From positions 1 to 37,179 of the forward strand of contig JBBSGZ010000021.1 of assembly GCA_038253555.1 (NCBI GenBank): a DNA stretch of 37,179 bases, read 5' to 3'. Position 1 is the first letter of the stretch. Every line of letters begins with the position of its first letter. Source of the DNA: JALYUA01 sp038253555. GTDB taxonomy: Bacteria > Acidobacteriota > Thermoanaerobaculia > UBA5066 > Gp7-AA6. A program made the position numbers and the translations under genes. Positions 8,309-15,859 of this stretch are shown here, piece after piece. The notes under the pieces were generated by a model. That model was not told where the DNA came from. It searched no databases and was given only the letters and a program-made list of their open reading frames with translations.

Positions 8309-9404
8309 ACTCACGAGCGACAAAGTGCTCTTCGCGGCGCTCATCGCCCTCTCTCTCTTCGGGTGCGTGATGATCTACAGCGCGTCGGCCGTTTCCGCGG
8401 CGCAGAGCGGGGGAACCCCGTACCGATACCTGGTCAAGCAGATAGTCGCGCTCGTCGCGGGCGGCATCGCCGCGTTTGCCGTGTACCGGACCGACTACCG
8501 CAAGTTCTCGAGACCCTGGGTCGTCTACGGGACGTTCGGGGCCGCGTGGGTGCTCTCCGTCGGCGCGCTCTTTCACCCGCCGATCAACAACGCGAGGCGC
8601 TGGATACCGCTCGGGCCGGTCATGCTGCAGCCGTCGGAGATGCTGAAGATCGGCCTCGCGCTCGTTCTCGCGTCCCTGCTCGCCCGCAAGGTCGAGAGCA
8701 CCGGCGATCCGGAGCGCGCGATGGTGGCCTGCCTGATTTTCACGGGGGCCGCCGCGGGAGTCGTGATTCTCGAACCCGACATGGGAACCGCGGTCTGCTA
8801 TTTGATGCTCTGCACGGTCCTGTTCTGGCTCGCCGGCGTCCGCGCGCGGTTCTTCGCGATTGGAGCGGCTGGGCTCATACCGCTCCTCGCCGCGCTGGCT
8901 TTCTCGGCGAGTTATCGCCGCGCCCGCCTTCTGTCGTTTTTGAAGCCCGAGGCGGACCCGCTCGGCGCGGGATTCCAGGCGATCCAGTCGCTGATCGCGG
9001 TGGGAGCAGGCGGGCTCGCCGGAAACGGCCTCGGCGGAGGCAAGCAGAAGCTCTTTTTCCTGCCATATCCGCACACCGACTTCATTTTCGCGATCGTGGG
9101 CGAAGAGCTCGGGTTCTTGGGCGCCGTCGCGGTCGTCGTCTGCTTCGGAATCGTCGCGTGGCGCGGGCTTCGTGTCGCCCGCCGAGCCCCCGACGTCTTC
9201 GCTTCGTATCTCGCGGCGGGTGCGACGGCTCTGCTCGTCGTCCAGGCGTTCATCAACGTCAGTGTCGTGCTGGCCCTCGTTCCGACGAAAGGGATTCCGC
9301 TGCCGTTTGTCTCGTACGGAGGGTCCTCGCTGGTCGCGTCCTGGATCGCGGCCGGGTTGATCCTGAACATTTCGCAGCACGAAATGACCACGGTCGAAAA
9401 TTGA
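8298..9404 (+). CDS. ftsW: Septal peptidoglycan glycosyltransferase FtsW (SEDS family)
   Basis: FtsW (368 aa) is the SEDS-family polymerase that works with FtsI to make septal glycan strands. The start is ATG 8298, inside the murD end, giving MARKLTSDKVLF and then the first membrane helix with MIYSASA. About ten membrane segments follow. Family motifs include NNARRWIPLG, QPSEMLKIGL, LEPDMGTA, FLPYPHTDFIFAIVGEELG and the C-terminal PTKGIPLPFVSYGGSS. The cytoplasmic tail is short, and its last codons run into a short heptad array. Position between murD and murG is the usual one. Confidence 0.96.
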   Translation: MARKLTSDKVLFAALIALSLFGCVMIYSASAVSAAQSGGTPYRYLVKQIVALVAGGIAAFAVYRTDYRKFSRPWVVYGTFGAAWVLSVGALFHPPINNARRWIPLGPVMLQPSEMLKIGLALVLASLLARKVESTGDPERAMVACLIFTGAAAGVVILEPDMGTAVCYLMLCTVLFWLAGVRARFFAIGAAGLIPLLAALAFSASYRRARLLSFLKPEADPLGAGFQAIQSLIAVGAGGLAGNGLGGGKQKLFFLPYPHTDFIFAIVGEELGFLGAVAVVVCFGIVAWRGLRVARRAPDVFASYLAAGATALLVVQAFINVSVVLALVPTKGIPLPFVSYGGSSLVASWIAAGLILNISQHEMTTVEN

Positions 9405-9429
9405 GAACCGAAAACTGAAAACAGAGAGT
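9395..9429. repeat. Single heptanucleotide array, ftsW/murG junction
   Basis: Five consecutive heptads of the form cgaaaat, tgagaac, cgaaaac, tgaaaac, agagagt run from the last codons of ftsW into the 43-bp gap before murG. The core differs from the other arrays in the window but the 7-bp period is the same. No long opposing arm is seen here. A 5-bp match (agaac with gttct) could close a weak stem. Confidence 0.7.
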
Positions 9430-9447
9430 TCTGCGGGGGGCGCCTAC

Positions 9448-10521
9448 GTGATCGCGGCGGGAAAGACGGGCGGACACATCTTCCCGGGCATTGCGCTCGC
9501 GCGCGAGATCCGCGCGCGGCGGCCCGACGCGCCCATCGTCTTCATCGGGACGCCCGAGGGGCTCGAACACCGCCTCGTCCCCGAAGCCGGGTTCCCGCTG
9601 GAGTCGATCCGCGCTTCCGGGTTCGTCGGGAAGTCGCCAGGCGCCCGGCTGCGCGCCCTCGTGAACCTGCCGGTCGGTTTTTTCGAAGCGAGGCGGATTC
9701 TTCGCCGCCACAAGGCTCGCGCGGTCGCCGGGATGGGAGGGTACGTGAGCGTCCCGGTGCTCGCGGCGGCCAGGTCTCTCGGCATTCCGACGCTCGTTCA
9801 CGACTCGGATGCGCTTCCCGGCGTGGCCTCCCGCCTCCTGAACCGCATCGCCACGCGGACGGCGGTCGGCGTCGCCGAGGCCAACGCCCGCATGGCCCGC
9901 CCCGGCGTGGTCACCGGAACCCCGGTCCGTCCGGAATTCTTTGCCGGGACCGGGGAACAGGCCGCCGCCGGACGCCCAGCTCGGCTGCTCGTGTTCGGGG
10001 GCAGCCAGGGCGCGGCCGTCCTGAATCGCGCCATGGCCGAGGCGTCGCGGACCCTGAAAGTCGACGGCCTGTCTGTCATCCACCAGACCGGGGAGAGACA
10101 CCTGGCCGCGACCCGCGCGCTCTACGGAGAGGTCCCCGCCGGCTGGTCGCTCGAAGCATTTCTGCCGCGCCTCTGGGAGCCGCTCGCCTGGGCGGATCTC
10201 GTCATCTCGCGCGCCGGCGCCATGACCTTAGCCGAGCTCGCCGCCGCCGGCCGGCCGGCGATCCTCGTCCCGTTCGGGGCCGCCGCTCACGGGCACCAGG
10301 CTGCCAACGCTCTGGCATTTTCGCTGGCGGGCGCGGCCTGGACGATTGACGAGCCGTCGCTCGACGGGGGCCGCCTCGCCGAATCCATCCGGGCCCTCTT
10401 TGCCGACCCCTCCCGGCTCGCCGGCATGGCGGCGGCGGCCAGGTCCCTTGCGGCTCCGGAGGCCGCGCGCCGGCTCGCAGATCTGCTCTTCGAGGCCGAA
10501 ACGGCCGGGAAGGCGGCGTGA
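9448..10521 (+). CDS. murG: Lipid II synthase (UDP-GlcNAc transferase)
   Basis: MurG (357 aa) is the GT28-family peripheral membrane enzyme that adds GlcNAc to lipid I. The first glycine-rich loop reads AAGKTGGHIFPG; most homologues have GGGTGGH, so the lysine is unusual. Other hallmarks are GMGGYVSVPVL, VHDSDALPG, FGGSQGA and the acceptor-side VISRAGAMTLAE. The GTG at 9448 leaves only three residues before the loop, a short first strand. The frame stays open upstream through the heptad array (a CTG lies at 9415), so a slightly longer N-terminus cannot be excluded. No clear Shine-Dalgarno is present. The stop overlaps the murC GTG. Confidence 0.95.
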   Translation: MIAAGKTGGHIFPGIALAREIRARRPDAPIVFIGTPEGLEHRLVPEAGFPLESIRASGFVGKSPGARLRALVNLPVGFFEARRILRRHKARAVAGMGGYVSVPVLAAARSLGIPTLVHDSDALPGVASRLLNRIATRTAVGVAEANARMARPGVVTGTPVRPEFFAGTGEQAAAGRPARLLVFGGSQGAAVLNRAMAEASRTLKVDGLSVIHQTGERHLAATRALYGEVPAGWSLEAFLPRLWEPLAWADLVISRAGAMTLAELAAAGRPAILVPFGAAAHGHQAANALAFSLAGAAWTIDEPSLDGGRLAESIRALFADPSRLAGMAAAARSLAAPEAARRLADLLFEAETAGKAA

Positions 10522-11894
10522 GGTTTCTCCGGCTCCGGCGGCTCCACTTCGTCGGGGCCGGGGGTGTCGGCATGAGCGGGCTCGCCGAAATCCTCCTGCT
10601 CTCGACCCCCCTCGAAATCTCAGGCTGCGATCAGCAGAGGTCCGAAAATACCGACCGCCTGACGAAGCTCGGCGCCCGGGTCGCCTACGGGCACGACGCG
10701 AGCCATGTACGCGACGCGGACCTCGTGGTGATCTCGTCGGCCATTGGCGAAACGAATCCGGAAGTGGTCGCCGCCCGGGAACGAGGTGTTCCGGTGATCC
10801 GCCGCGCGGAGATGCTGGCGGAGATCATGCGCTTAAAGCAGGGTGTCGCGATCGCGGGGACCCACGGCAAGACGACCACCACGTCTCTCGCGGGAATGGT
10901 GCTGACCGAGGCCGGTTTCGACCCGACGATCGTCGTGGGCGGCCAGGTGCGAATCCTCGGGACGAATGCCCGGCTCGGGAAAGGGGACTACCTCGTCGCC
11001 GAAGCGGACGAGTTCGACCGATCCTTTCTGGAGCTGACGCCGGTGGTGGCGGTGATCACGAACATCGAGGCGGACCACCTCGACTGCTATCGCGATCTCG
11101 ACGACATCCAGGACGCGTTTGCCACGTTCGCGAACCGGGTCCCGTTTTACGGCGCGGTCGTGCTCTGCATCGACGATCCGGGCGCGCGCGAAATCGTGCC
11201 CCGGATCAAGCGGCGTATCGTCACCTACGGAGAGTCGCCCGAGGCGAGCGTGCGCGCGAGGGAAATCGATCTTCAGGCCACGGGAACGACCTTCGAGGTG
11301 TGGGAAGGGCAGACTTGGTCGCTCGGCAGCGTCCACCTTCGCCTTCCCGGCCGCCACAACGTCGCCAACGCGCTGGCGGCCATCGCCGTCGGCCGGGAGC
11401 TTTCGATTCCTTTTCCCACCATCGCCCGCGCTCTCTCGGAATTCACGGGCGTCGTTCGGAGGTTCGAGACCAAAGGCGAGCGAGACGGCGTTCTCGTGGT
11501 GGACGACTACGCTCACCACCCGACGGAGATTGCCGCGACTCTCGCCTCCGCGCGGCAGGTCTATCCGGACCGCCGGCTCGTCGCTCTTTTTCAGCCGCAC
11601 CTCTATTCGCGCACACGCGATTTCGCGGGCGAGTTCGGACGTGTCCTGACCGCGTCCGATCTCGCGATCGTGATGGACGTCTATCCCTCGCGGGAACAGC
11701 CGATTCCGGGAGTCTCCGGCCAGCTCGTCGCGGACGCGGCGCGGTCCCACGGCCACGCGAATGTGGTGTATGTCCCTCTGAAGAAAGAACTTGTCGGCGA
11801 GCTAGACCGGCTCCTGCGACCCGGCGATCTGCTCTTGACGATGGGCGCCGGGGATATCGTGAAATTCGGGGAGGAGTACCTCCGCCGTGGATAG
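10518..11894 (+). CDS. murC: UDP-MurNAc:L-alanine ligase
   Basis: MurC (458 aa) starts the peptide stem by adding L-alanine to UDP-MurNAc. The GTG start at 10518 overlaps the murG stop. The N-terminal nucleotide-binding fold has HFVGAGGVGMSGLAE (residues 10-24), the P-loop is GTHGKTTTTS (114-123), and VAEADEFDRSFL, TNIEADHLD, GRHNVANALAA and VDDYAHHPTEI follow, as expected for MurC. The C-terminal domain contains FQPHLYSRTRDF. murB and ddl, which often follow murC in dcw clusters, are not here: ftsQ begins inside the murC end with an 8-bp overlap. Confidence 0.97.
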   Translation: MRFLRLRRLHFVGAGGVGMSGLAEILLLSTPLEISGCDQQRSENTDRLTKLGARVAYGHDASHVRDADLVVISSAIGETNPEVVAARERGVPVIRRAEMLAEIMRLKQGVAIAGTHGKTTTTSLAGMVLTEAGFDPTIVVGGQVRILGTNARLGKGDYLVAEADEFDRSFLELTPVVAVITNIEADHLDCYRDLDDIQDAFATFANRVPFYGAVVLCIDDPGAREIVPRIKRRIVTYGESPEASVRAREIDLQATGTTFEVWEGQTWSLGSVHLRLPGRHNVANALAAIAVGRELSIPFPTIARALSEFTGVVRRFETKGERDGVLVVDDYAHHPTEIAATLASARQVYPDRRLVALFQPHLYSRTRDFAGEFGRVLTASDLAIVMDVYPSREQPIPGVSGQLVADAARSHGHANVVYVPLKKELVGELDRLLRPGDLLLTMGAGDIVKFGEEYLRRG

Positions 11895-12648
11895 CGAGCC
11901 CGTTTTTCTACGGCGCGGACGCGCCGAGGTCAAGCAGCCAGGCCGATGGCGGCGGCCTCTCTCGCTTCTCGTGGTTCTCCTGTGCGCCGGGTTTGCCGCT
12001 TCTAAGTTTCTCGGAGGCCCGCTCTTTTCCCTTCAGCGGTTCGAGATCTTCGGCAACGAACGTTCACGTACGGAGGATGTGCTGCGCGCCCTCGAGCCGT
12101 GGCGCTCGCGAAATCTCGTGACGCTCGACCTCGCGCCGGTCGCGGAGCGGCTCGCGAAGGAACCCTGGATCGAGAGAGTGACTCTTTCGAAAAGATTTCC
12201 CGACGGACTCGCCGTTCGAGTCGCGGAACGCCGCCCCATCGCGCTGCTCCGTGAGAAAGGCCGGCTCTTCTGGCTCGACGCGCGCGGGCAGGCGATCGCA
12301 TCGTACGACGCGCGAGGGGATCGTGGCGAGTATGTGCTCGTCTCGGGCGAGCGTCGTCAATTGCCGGAGCTCGTCGGGCTGATAGAAGAGCTTCGTGAAA
12401 AGCGTCCGGAGTATTTCTCCGCGCTCTCGGAAATCGCTGCCTTGCCTGATGGCGGTTTCGGTATGATGGATTCCATCTTCAGAAGGCCGGTTCGTGTTCT
12501 GCGTCGAGACGCCCCCGAGAAGATCCGCGCGCTCTTGAACGCGCGCGAGCTCATCGTTCGACGAGGTTGGGAGGCCCGGGCCATAGACCTGCGTTTTGCG
12601 GATCGCATCGTGCTCGAGGGCGCGTACGGAGCGGGGAACTCGCTCTGA
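11887..12648 (+). CDS. ftsQ: Cell division protein FtsQ/DivIB (POTRA domain)
   Basis: A bitopic membrane protein of 253 aa that forms the FtsQLB complex. After a basic N-terminus there is one membrane helix (about residues 24-45, LSLLVVLLCAGFAASKFL). A POTRA domain follows with the typical pattern FEIFGNERSRTEDVLRAL and PWIERVTLSKRFPDGLAVRVAE, and then the FtsQ beta domain with LFWLDARGQAI. The GTG start at 11887 has a GGGGAGGAG Shine-Dalgarno at 11868-11876 inside murC. The 156-bp gap after it holds the largest heptad array of the cluster. Confidence 0.93.
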   Translation: MDSEPVFLRRGRAEVKQPGRWRRPLSLLVVLLCAGFAASKFLGGPLFSLQRFEIFGNERSRTEDVLRALEPWRSRNLVTLDLAPVAERLAKEPWIERVTLSKRFPDGLAVRVAERRPIALLREKGRLFWLDARGQAIASYDARGDRGEYVLVSGERRQLPELVGLIEELREKRPEYFSALSEIAALPDGGFGMMDSIFRRPVRVLRRDAPEKIRALLNARELIVRRGWEARAIDLRFADRIVLEGAYGAGNSL

Positions 12649-12670
12649 TGAGGACGCGTCACCTCGGAAG

Positions 12671-12785
12671 GTGTGAGGCGTCAGGGGTCAGGCGAAGCGG
12701 AGTCGTCAGGCGTCGGGCGTCAGGCGTCAGGCGGAGTTCCGATCTCGAGTCCGTCCCCGCCTCACCCCTCACGCCTGACCCCTCA
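12671..12785. repeat. Inverted pair of heptanucleotide arrays, ftsQ/ftsA junction
   Basis: The left arm at 12671-12732 is about nine units based on gtcaggc or gcgtcag, with one 6-bp slip at 12699-12704. The right arm at 12758-12785 is four units (cgcctca, cccctca, cgcctga, cccctca) that are reverse complements of the left-arm core. The spacer is about 25 bp. The array fills most of the intergenic space ahead of ftsA, which has no clear Shine-Dalgarno, so a role in ftsAZ expression is possible but unproven. Confidence 0.85.
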
Positions 12786-12804
12786 CGGTCGCGGGTGCTC
12801 TGAT

Positions 12805-14028
12805 ATGTCCAAGCCCGAAAACTTTCTCGTTTCCTGCGATATCGGCACGACGAAGATCTGCGTCCTGATCGGCGAGCAGAACGCCAACGGCTCTCTGGAC
12901 GTGATCGGCAAGGGCTCCTCGGCCAACCGCGGCACGCGGAAAGGCAACATCGTCAACGTGGACGCCACGATCGAGGCGATCAAGAGGGCCGCGGAAGAGG
13001 CCGAGATCATGGCAGGCGTCCAGATCGCCCGGGCGTGGGTGGGCGTTTCAGGGTCGAATGTCCGATCCTTCAACAGCCGGGGCGTGGTCGCCGTGGCGGG
13101 GAAGGACCGCGAGATTACGAAGGAGGACGTGGCGCGGGTGATCGACGCCGCCCGGGGGGTGCAGATTCCCCAGGACCACGAGGTCATCCACGTCATTCCG
13201 CGCGATTTCGCGGTGGACGGCCAGGACGGGGTCGCCGACCCGGTCGGGATGGTCGGCGCGCGTCTCGAAGCCGACGTCCACGTCGTCACGGCTCCTGTCG
13301 CGGTGACCCAGAACATCGTCACCTGCGCCAACAAGGCAGGGATCGAAGTGGTCCAGCTCGTCCTCGAGCAGTTCGCCGCCGCCGAGGCGGTCTTGACCCC
13401 CGATGAGAAAGAACTCGGGATCGGCCTCGTGGACATCGGCGGCGGGACGACCGAGGTCGCGATCTATCACCGGGGCTCGATCGCGCATACCGCGGTGATC
13501 CCGATCGGCGGCGACCACTTCACCAACGACCTCGCGGTGGTGCTGCGCGCCCCGATCACCGATGCCGAACGGCTGAAAAAGAAGTTCGGTTCGGCGATGA
13601 CGAGCGCGGTCGGCGAGGACGAGATGGTCGAGGTGCCCATGGTGGGGGGCCGCGCGCCGAAGCTCTGCCCTCGCACCACCCTTTCGGAGATTCTTCAGCC
13701 CCGCGCCGAGGAGCTGCTCGGCCTGGTCCGCGAGGATCTCGTCCGCCTCGGGCTCGAGAAGGAGATTCGCTCCGGGATCGTCCTGACGGGCGGGGGCGCG
13801 GAGCTCGAGGGGATCGTGGAGGTCGCGGAAAGCATCTTCGAGGGGCCGGTGCGCCGCGGCGTTCCGACCGGGGTGGGGGGATTGGTCGACGTGGTGTCGC
13901 GGCCGGAGTGGGCGACCGCGACGGGGCTGCTTCTCTACGGGCACCGGAACAAGGCGGGGCGTCGCCGCGGCCGGGGAGTCGGCCGGGTGACGGCGTCGGT
14001 GTCGAAGTTTTTTCGAGAGTTCTTCTGA
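12805..14028 (+). CDS. ftsA: Cell division protein FtsA (actin-like membrane anchor)
   Basis: FtsA (407 aa) is the actin-fold ATPase that tethers FtsZ to the membrane and recruits later division proteins. The start at ATG 12805 gives MSKPENFLVSCDIGTTKICV, containing the phosphate-1 motif. Phosphate-2 is in LVDIGGGTTEVAIY, and SGIVLTGGGAELEG is the adenosine-side motif. The SHS2 (1C) domain lies at about residues 85-170. The C-terminus SVSKFFREFF is the amphipathic membrane-targeting helix. The open frame upstream reads through the repeat array and is not coding. ftsZ follows after 41 bp. Confidence 0.96.
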   Translation: MSKPENFLVSCDIGTTKICVLIGEQNANGSLDVIGKGSSANRGTRKGNIVNVDATIEAIKRAAEEAEIMAGVQIARAWVGVSGSNVRSFNSRGVVAVAGKDREITKEDVARVIDAARGVQIPQDHEVIHVIPRDFAVDGQDGVADPVGMVGARLEADVHVVTAPVAVTQNIVTCANKAGIEVVQLVLEQFAAAEAVLTPDEKELGIGLVDIGGGTTEVAIYHRGSIAHTAVIPIGGDHFTNDLAVVLRAPITDAERLKKKFGSAMTSAVGEDEMVEVPMVGGRAPKLCPRTTLSEILQPRAEELLGLVREDLVRLGLEKEIRSGIVLTGGGAELEGIVEVAESIFEGPVRRGVPTGVGGLVDVVSRPEWATATGLLLYGHRNKAGRRRGRGVGRVTASVSKFFREFF

Positions 14029-14055
14029 AGGCACGCGCCGGAACGCGGAAGGGAC

Positions 14056-14062
14056 GGAGGGA
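14056..14062 (+). promoter_or_regulatory. Strong Shine-Dalgarno for ftsZ
   Basis: GGAGGGA seven bases before the ATG at 14070 is one of the clearest ribosome-binding sites in the window and fixes the ftsZ start. The frame is open further upstream only as a shadow of ftsA. ftsA/ftsZ is the only real dcw gap without a heptad array. Confidence 0.8.
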
Positions 14063-14069
14063 GCAACCC

Positions 14070-15233
14070 ATGATCGAGTTCGTTGGTGACGAGAACCGCA
14101 GGAGCTCCATCGAGCTGGAGGGCGACGCATCGCCCGCGATGATCAAGGTGATCGGTATCGGAGGCGGCGGTTCGAACGCCGTGAACCGGATGATCGCCGC
14201 GGGGGTCCGGGGAGTCGACTACATGGCCTGCAACACGGACCTGCAGGCGCTGCGCCGCGCCGCCGCGCCGTTGAAGCTCCAGATCGGATCCCGCCTGACA
14301 AAGGGCCTGGGCGCCGGCGCCGATCCCGACGTCGGCAGGAACGCCGCGCTCGAAGACCAGGAGAGGCTCGCGGAGGCGCTGAAGGGCGCCGACATGGTCT
14401 TCATCGCGGCGGGTCTCGGCGGCGGCACCGGCTCGGGCGCCGGTCCGATCATCGCCAAGATCGCGGCGGAGTCGGGCGCTTTGACCGTGGCCGTGGTCAC
14501 CAAGCCTTTCCAGTTCGAGGGCGTCAAGCGGATGCGCCAGGCCGAGCGCGCCGCGCGCGAGCTCCGCGACCACGTGGACACCCTGATCACGATTCCGAAC
14601 CAGCGCCTGCTGTCCTTCGTCGAGAACAAGACGCCGCTGGCCGATTCCTTCAAGATCGCCGACGACGTGCTGCGCCAGGCGATCCAGGGGATCTCCGACC
14701 TCATCAATTGCCCGGGCGAGATCAATCTCGACTTCGCCGACGTCAAGAAGATCATGTCGGACATGGGCCGCGCCCTGATGGGAACGGCGACGGCGAGCGG
14801 CGAGAACCGCGCCGTCCATGCCGCGCAGGCCGCCATCTCGTCGCCGCTTTTGGAGGACGCGTCGATCGAGGGCGCCCGGGGCGTTCTCATGAACATCACC
14901 GGTGGATCGGACCTGACGCTCTATGAAGTGAACGAGGCGGCGGCGATCATCCAGCAGGCGGCGGACCCCGACGCCGAAATTCTCTTCGGCTGCGTGCACG
15001 ACGAGAACATGGCGGGGTCCGTGAAGGTGACCGTGATCGCCACGGGGTTCGATCGTGCCGACGCGGCGGCGGACGCCCTTCAGATCGACGACGAGCAGCC
15101 CCGTCCGACGGGAGTGCGCCCGATCCGGTCCCCTTTTCTGCGCGGGGACGACAGCGGCGGATTCGGGCCCAACGCCTCCGCGAGCCGGGACGACTTCGAC
15201 ATCCCGACGGTGCTGCGGCGTCAGATGGATTGA
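14070..15233 (+). CDS. ftsZ: Cell division GTPase FtsZ
   Basis: FtsZ (387 aa) is the tubulin homologue that forms the Z ring. Visible motifs are the N-terminal nucleotide-binding loop IGGGGSNAVNRM, ACNTDLQAL, the tubulin signature GLGGGTGSGAG, and the T7-loop region with FADVKKIMSDMG. A short variable linker precedes a canonical C-terminal peptide, DDFDIPTVLRRQMD, the binding site for FtsA and other partners. Length and domain order are standard. The gene is the last of the dcw cluster here and is followed by three terminator-like hairpins. Confidence 0.98.
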   Translation: MIEFVGDENRRSSIELEGDASPAMIKVIGIGGGGSNAVNRMIAAGVRGVDYMACNTDLQALRRAAAPLKLQIGSRLTKGLGAGADPDVGRNAALEDQERLAEALKGADMVFIAAGLGGGTGSGAGPIIAKIAAESGALTVAVVTKPFQFEGVKRMRQAERAARELRDHVDTLITIPNQRLLSFVENKTPLADSFKIADDVLRQAIQGISDLINCPGEINLDFADVKKIMSDMGRALMGTATASGENRAVHAAQAAISSPLLEDASIEGARGVLMNITGGSDLTLYEVNEAAAIIQQAADPDAEILFGCVHDENMAGSVKVTVIATGFDRADAAADALQIDDEQPRPTGVRPIRSPFLRGDDSGGFGPNASASRDDFDIPTVLRRQMD

Positions 15234-15240
15234 GTCTTCC

Positions 15241-15458
15241 CTCCTCTCCCCGCGCGCCGGGGAGAGGGCCGGGTTGAGGGGCGGGACAGGAAGCCTGACA
15301 GGACTCGAGCGGGAGAGAGAGATCTTCCTGTCTCACCCTGTACCTCTCCCGAGCGCGGGAGAGCGAAGAAGCCACCTCCCCGGTGGTGATGGCCGCACGC
15401 TCGAGGGAGAAAAAGATGCCCCCTCACCCTGACCCTCTCCCCGAGCGCGGGGAGAGGG
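15241..15458. repeat. Cluster of three GC-rich palindromic repeats after ftsZ
   Basis: Three related palindromes lie between convergent ftsZ and the membrane-protein gene. At 15243-15267 a 9-bp stem (cctctcccc with ggggagagg) encloses gcgcgcc. At 15344-15363 an 8-bp stem encloses agcg. At 15433-15458 a perfect 11-bp stem again encloses agcg. The second and third also share an upstream ctcaccctg segment, so they are copies of a longer repeat unit. This type of CCCTCTCCCC palindrome is dispersed in many GC-rich genomes. No T-tract follows any stem. Confidence 0.8.
15433..15458. terminator. Putative bidirectional transcription terminator hairpin
   Basis: This is the strongest of the three palindromes: an 11-bp perfect stem with an AGCG loop, 20 bases beyond the stop of the leftward gene at 15478 and about 200 bases after ftsZ. 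The symmetric stem could stop or stabilise transcripts from both sides. The lack of a U-run makes an intrinsic terminator uncertain. Confidence 0.45.
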
Positions 15459-15477
15459 AAGCAGCCCGCAGCCCAAC

Positions 15478-15840
15478 TCACATCCTCGGCGTGTCTTCCT
15501 CTTTTTCCTGCCCGAAGAACTCCCTCTCACGGCGGATCAGATCCTGGCGCTTCCTGCGCGCCTTGTCCCGCCACTTCTTGTATGCGTGAGCGATCTTCGG
15601 ATGCCGGTGCAGGAACCGGCGGAGCGCCCGGCGCAGAGGAGGGAAGACGAGGGAGAAAAAGAGAACGCTCATGATGAAGAAGGGGACCTGCGGGACGATC
15701 GGCAACAGGACGCCGATCACCCCCAGGATGAAGAATCCGACCCCGAGAGCGATGTTCCACGCCTTGCTCCGGCGCCGCGGGCGCTTCTGCCGCCTGCGCG
15801 GCGGCGGCCGCCGGACGCCCGGATTCGGGATCGGGCTCAT
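15478..15840 (-). CDS. Small membrane protein, DUF454/YbaN-like
   Basis: A 120-aa protein with a very basic N-terminus (PPPRRRQKRPRRRSK), two closely spaced hydrophobic segments (about residues 28-45 and 50-70) and a charged C-terminal tail. The core LGVIGVLLPIVPQVPFFIM followed by LRRFLHRHPKIAHAYKKWRD resembles the DUF454/YbaN pattern of inner-membrane proteins, whose function is not established. It lies 19 bp after the second M16 peptidase on the same strand and is probably the last gene of that leftward transcription unit. Confidence 0.75.
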   Translation of the reverse strand: MSPIPNPGVRRPPPRRRQKRPRRRSKAWNIALGVGFFILGVIGVLLPIVPQVPFFIMSVLFFSLVFPPLRRALRRFLHRHPKIAHAYKKWRDKARRKRQDLIRREREFFGQEKEEDTPRM

Positions 15841-15859
15841 ACCCGTCGAGTCCCGTGTC

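Noticed and set aside
10346..12121. 591-aa open frame overlapping murG, murC and ftsQ
   Set aside because: Low-complexity Arg/Pro/Gly translation typical of a GC-rich shadow; the true genes in the other frame carry all the motifs.
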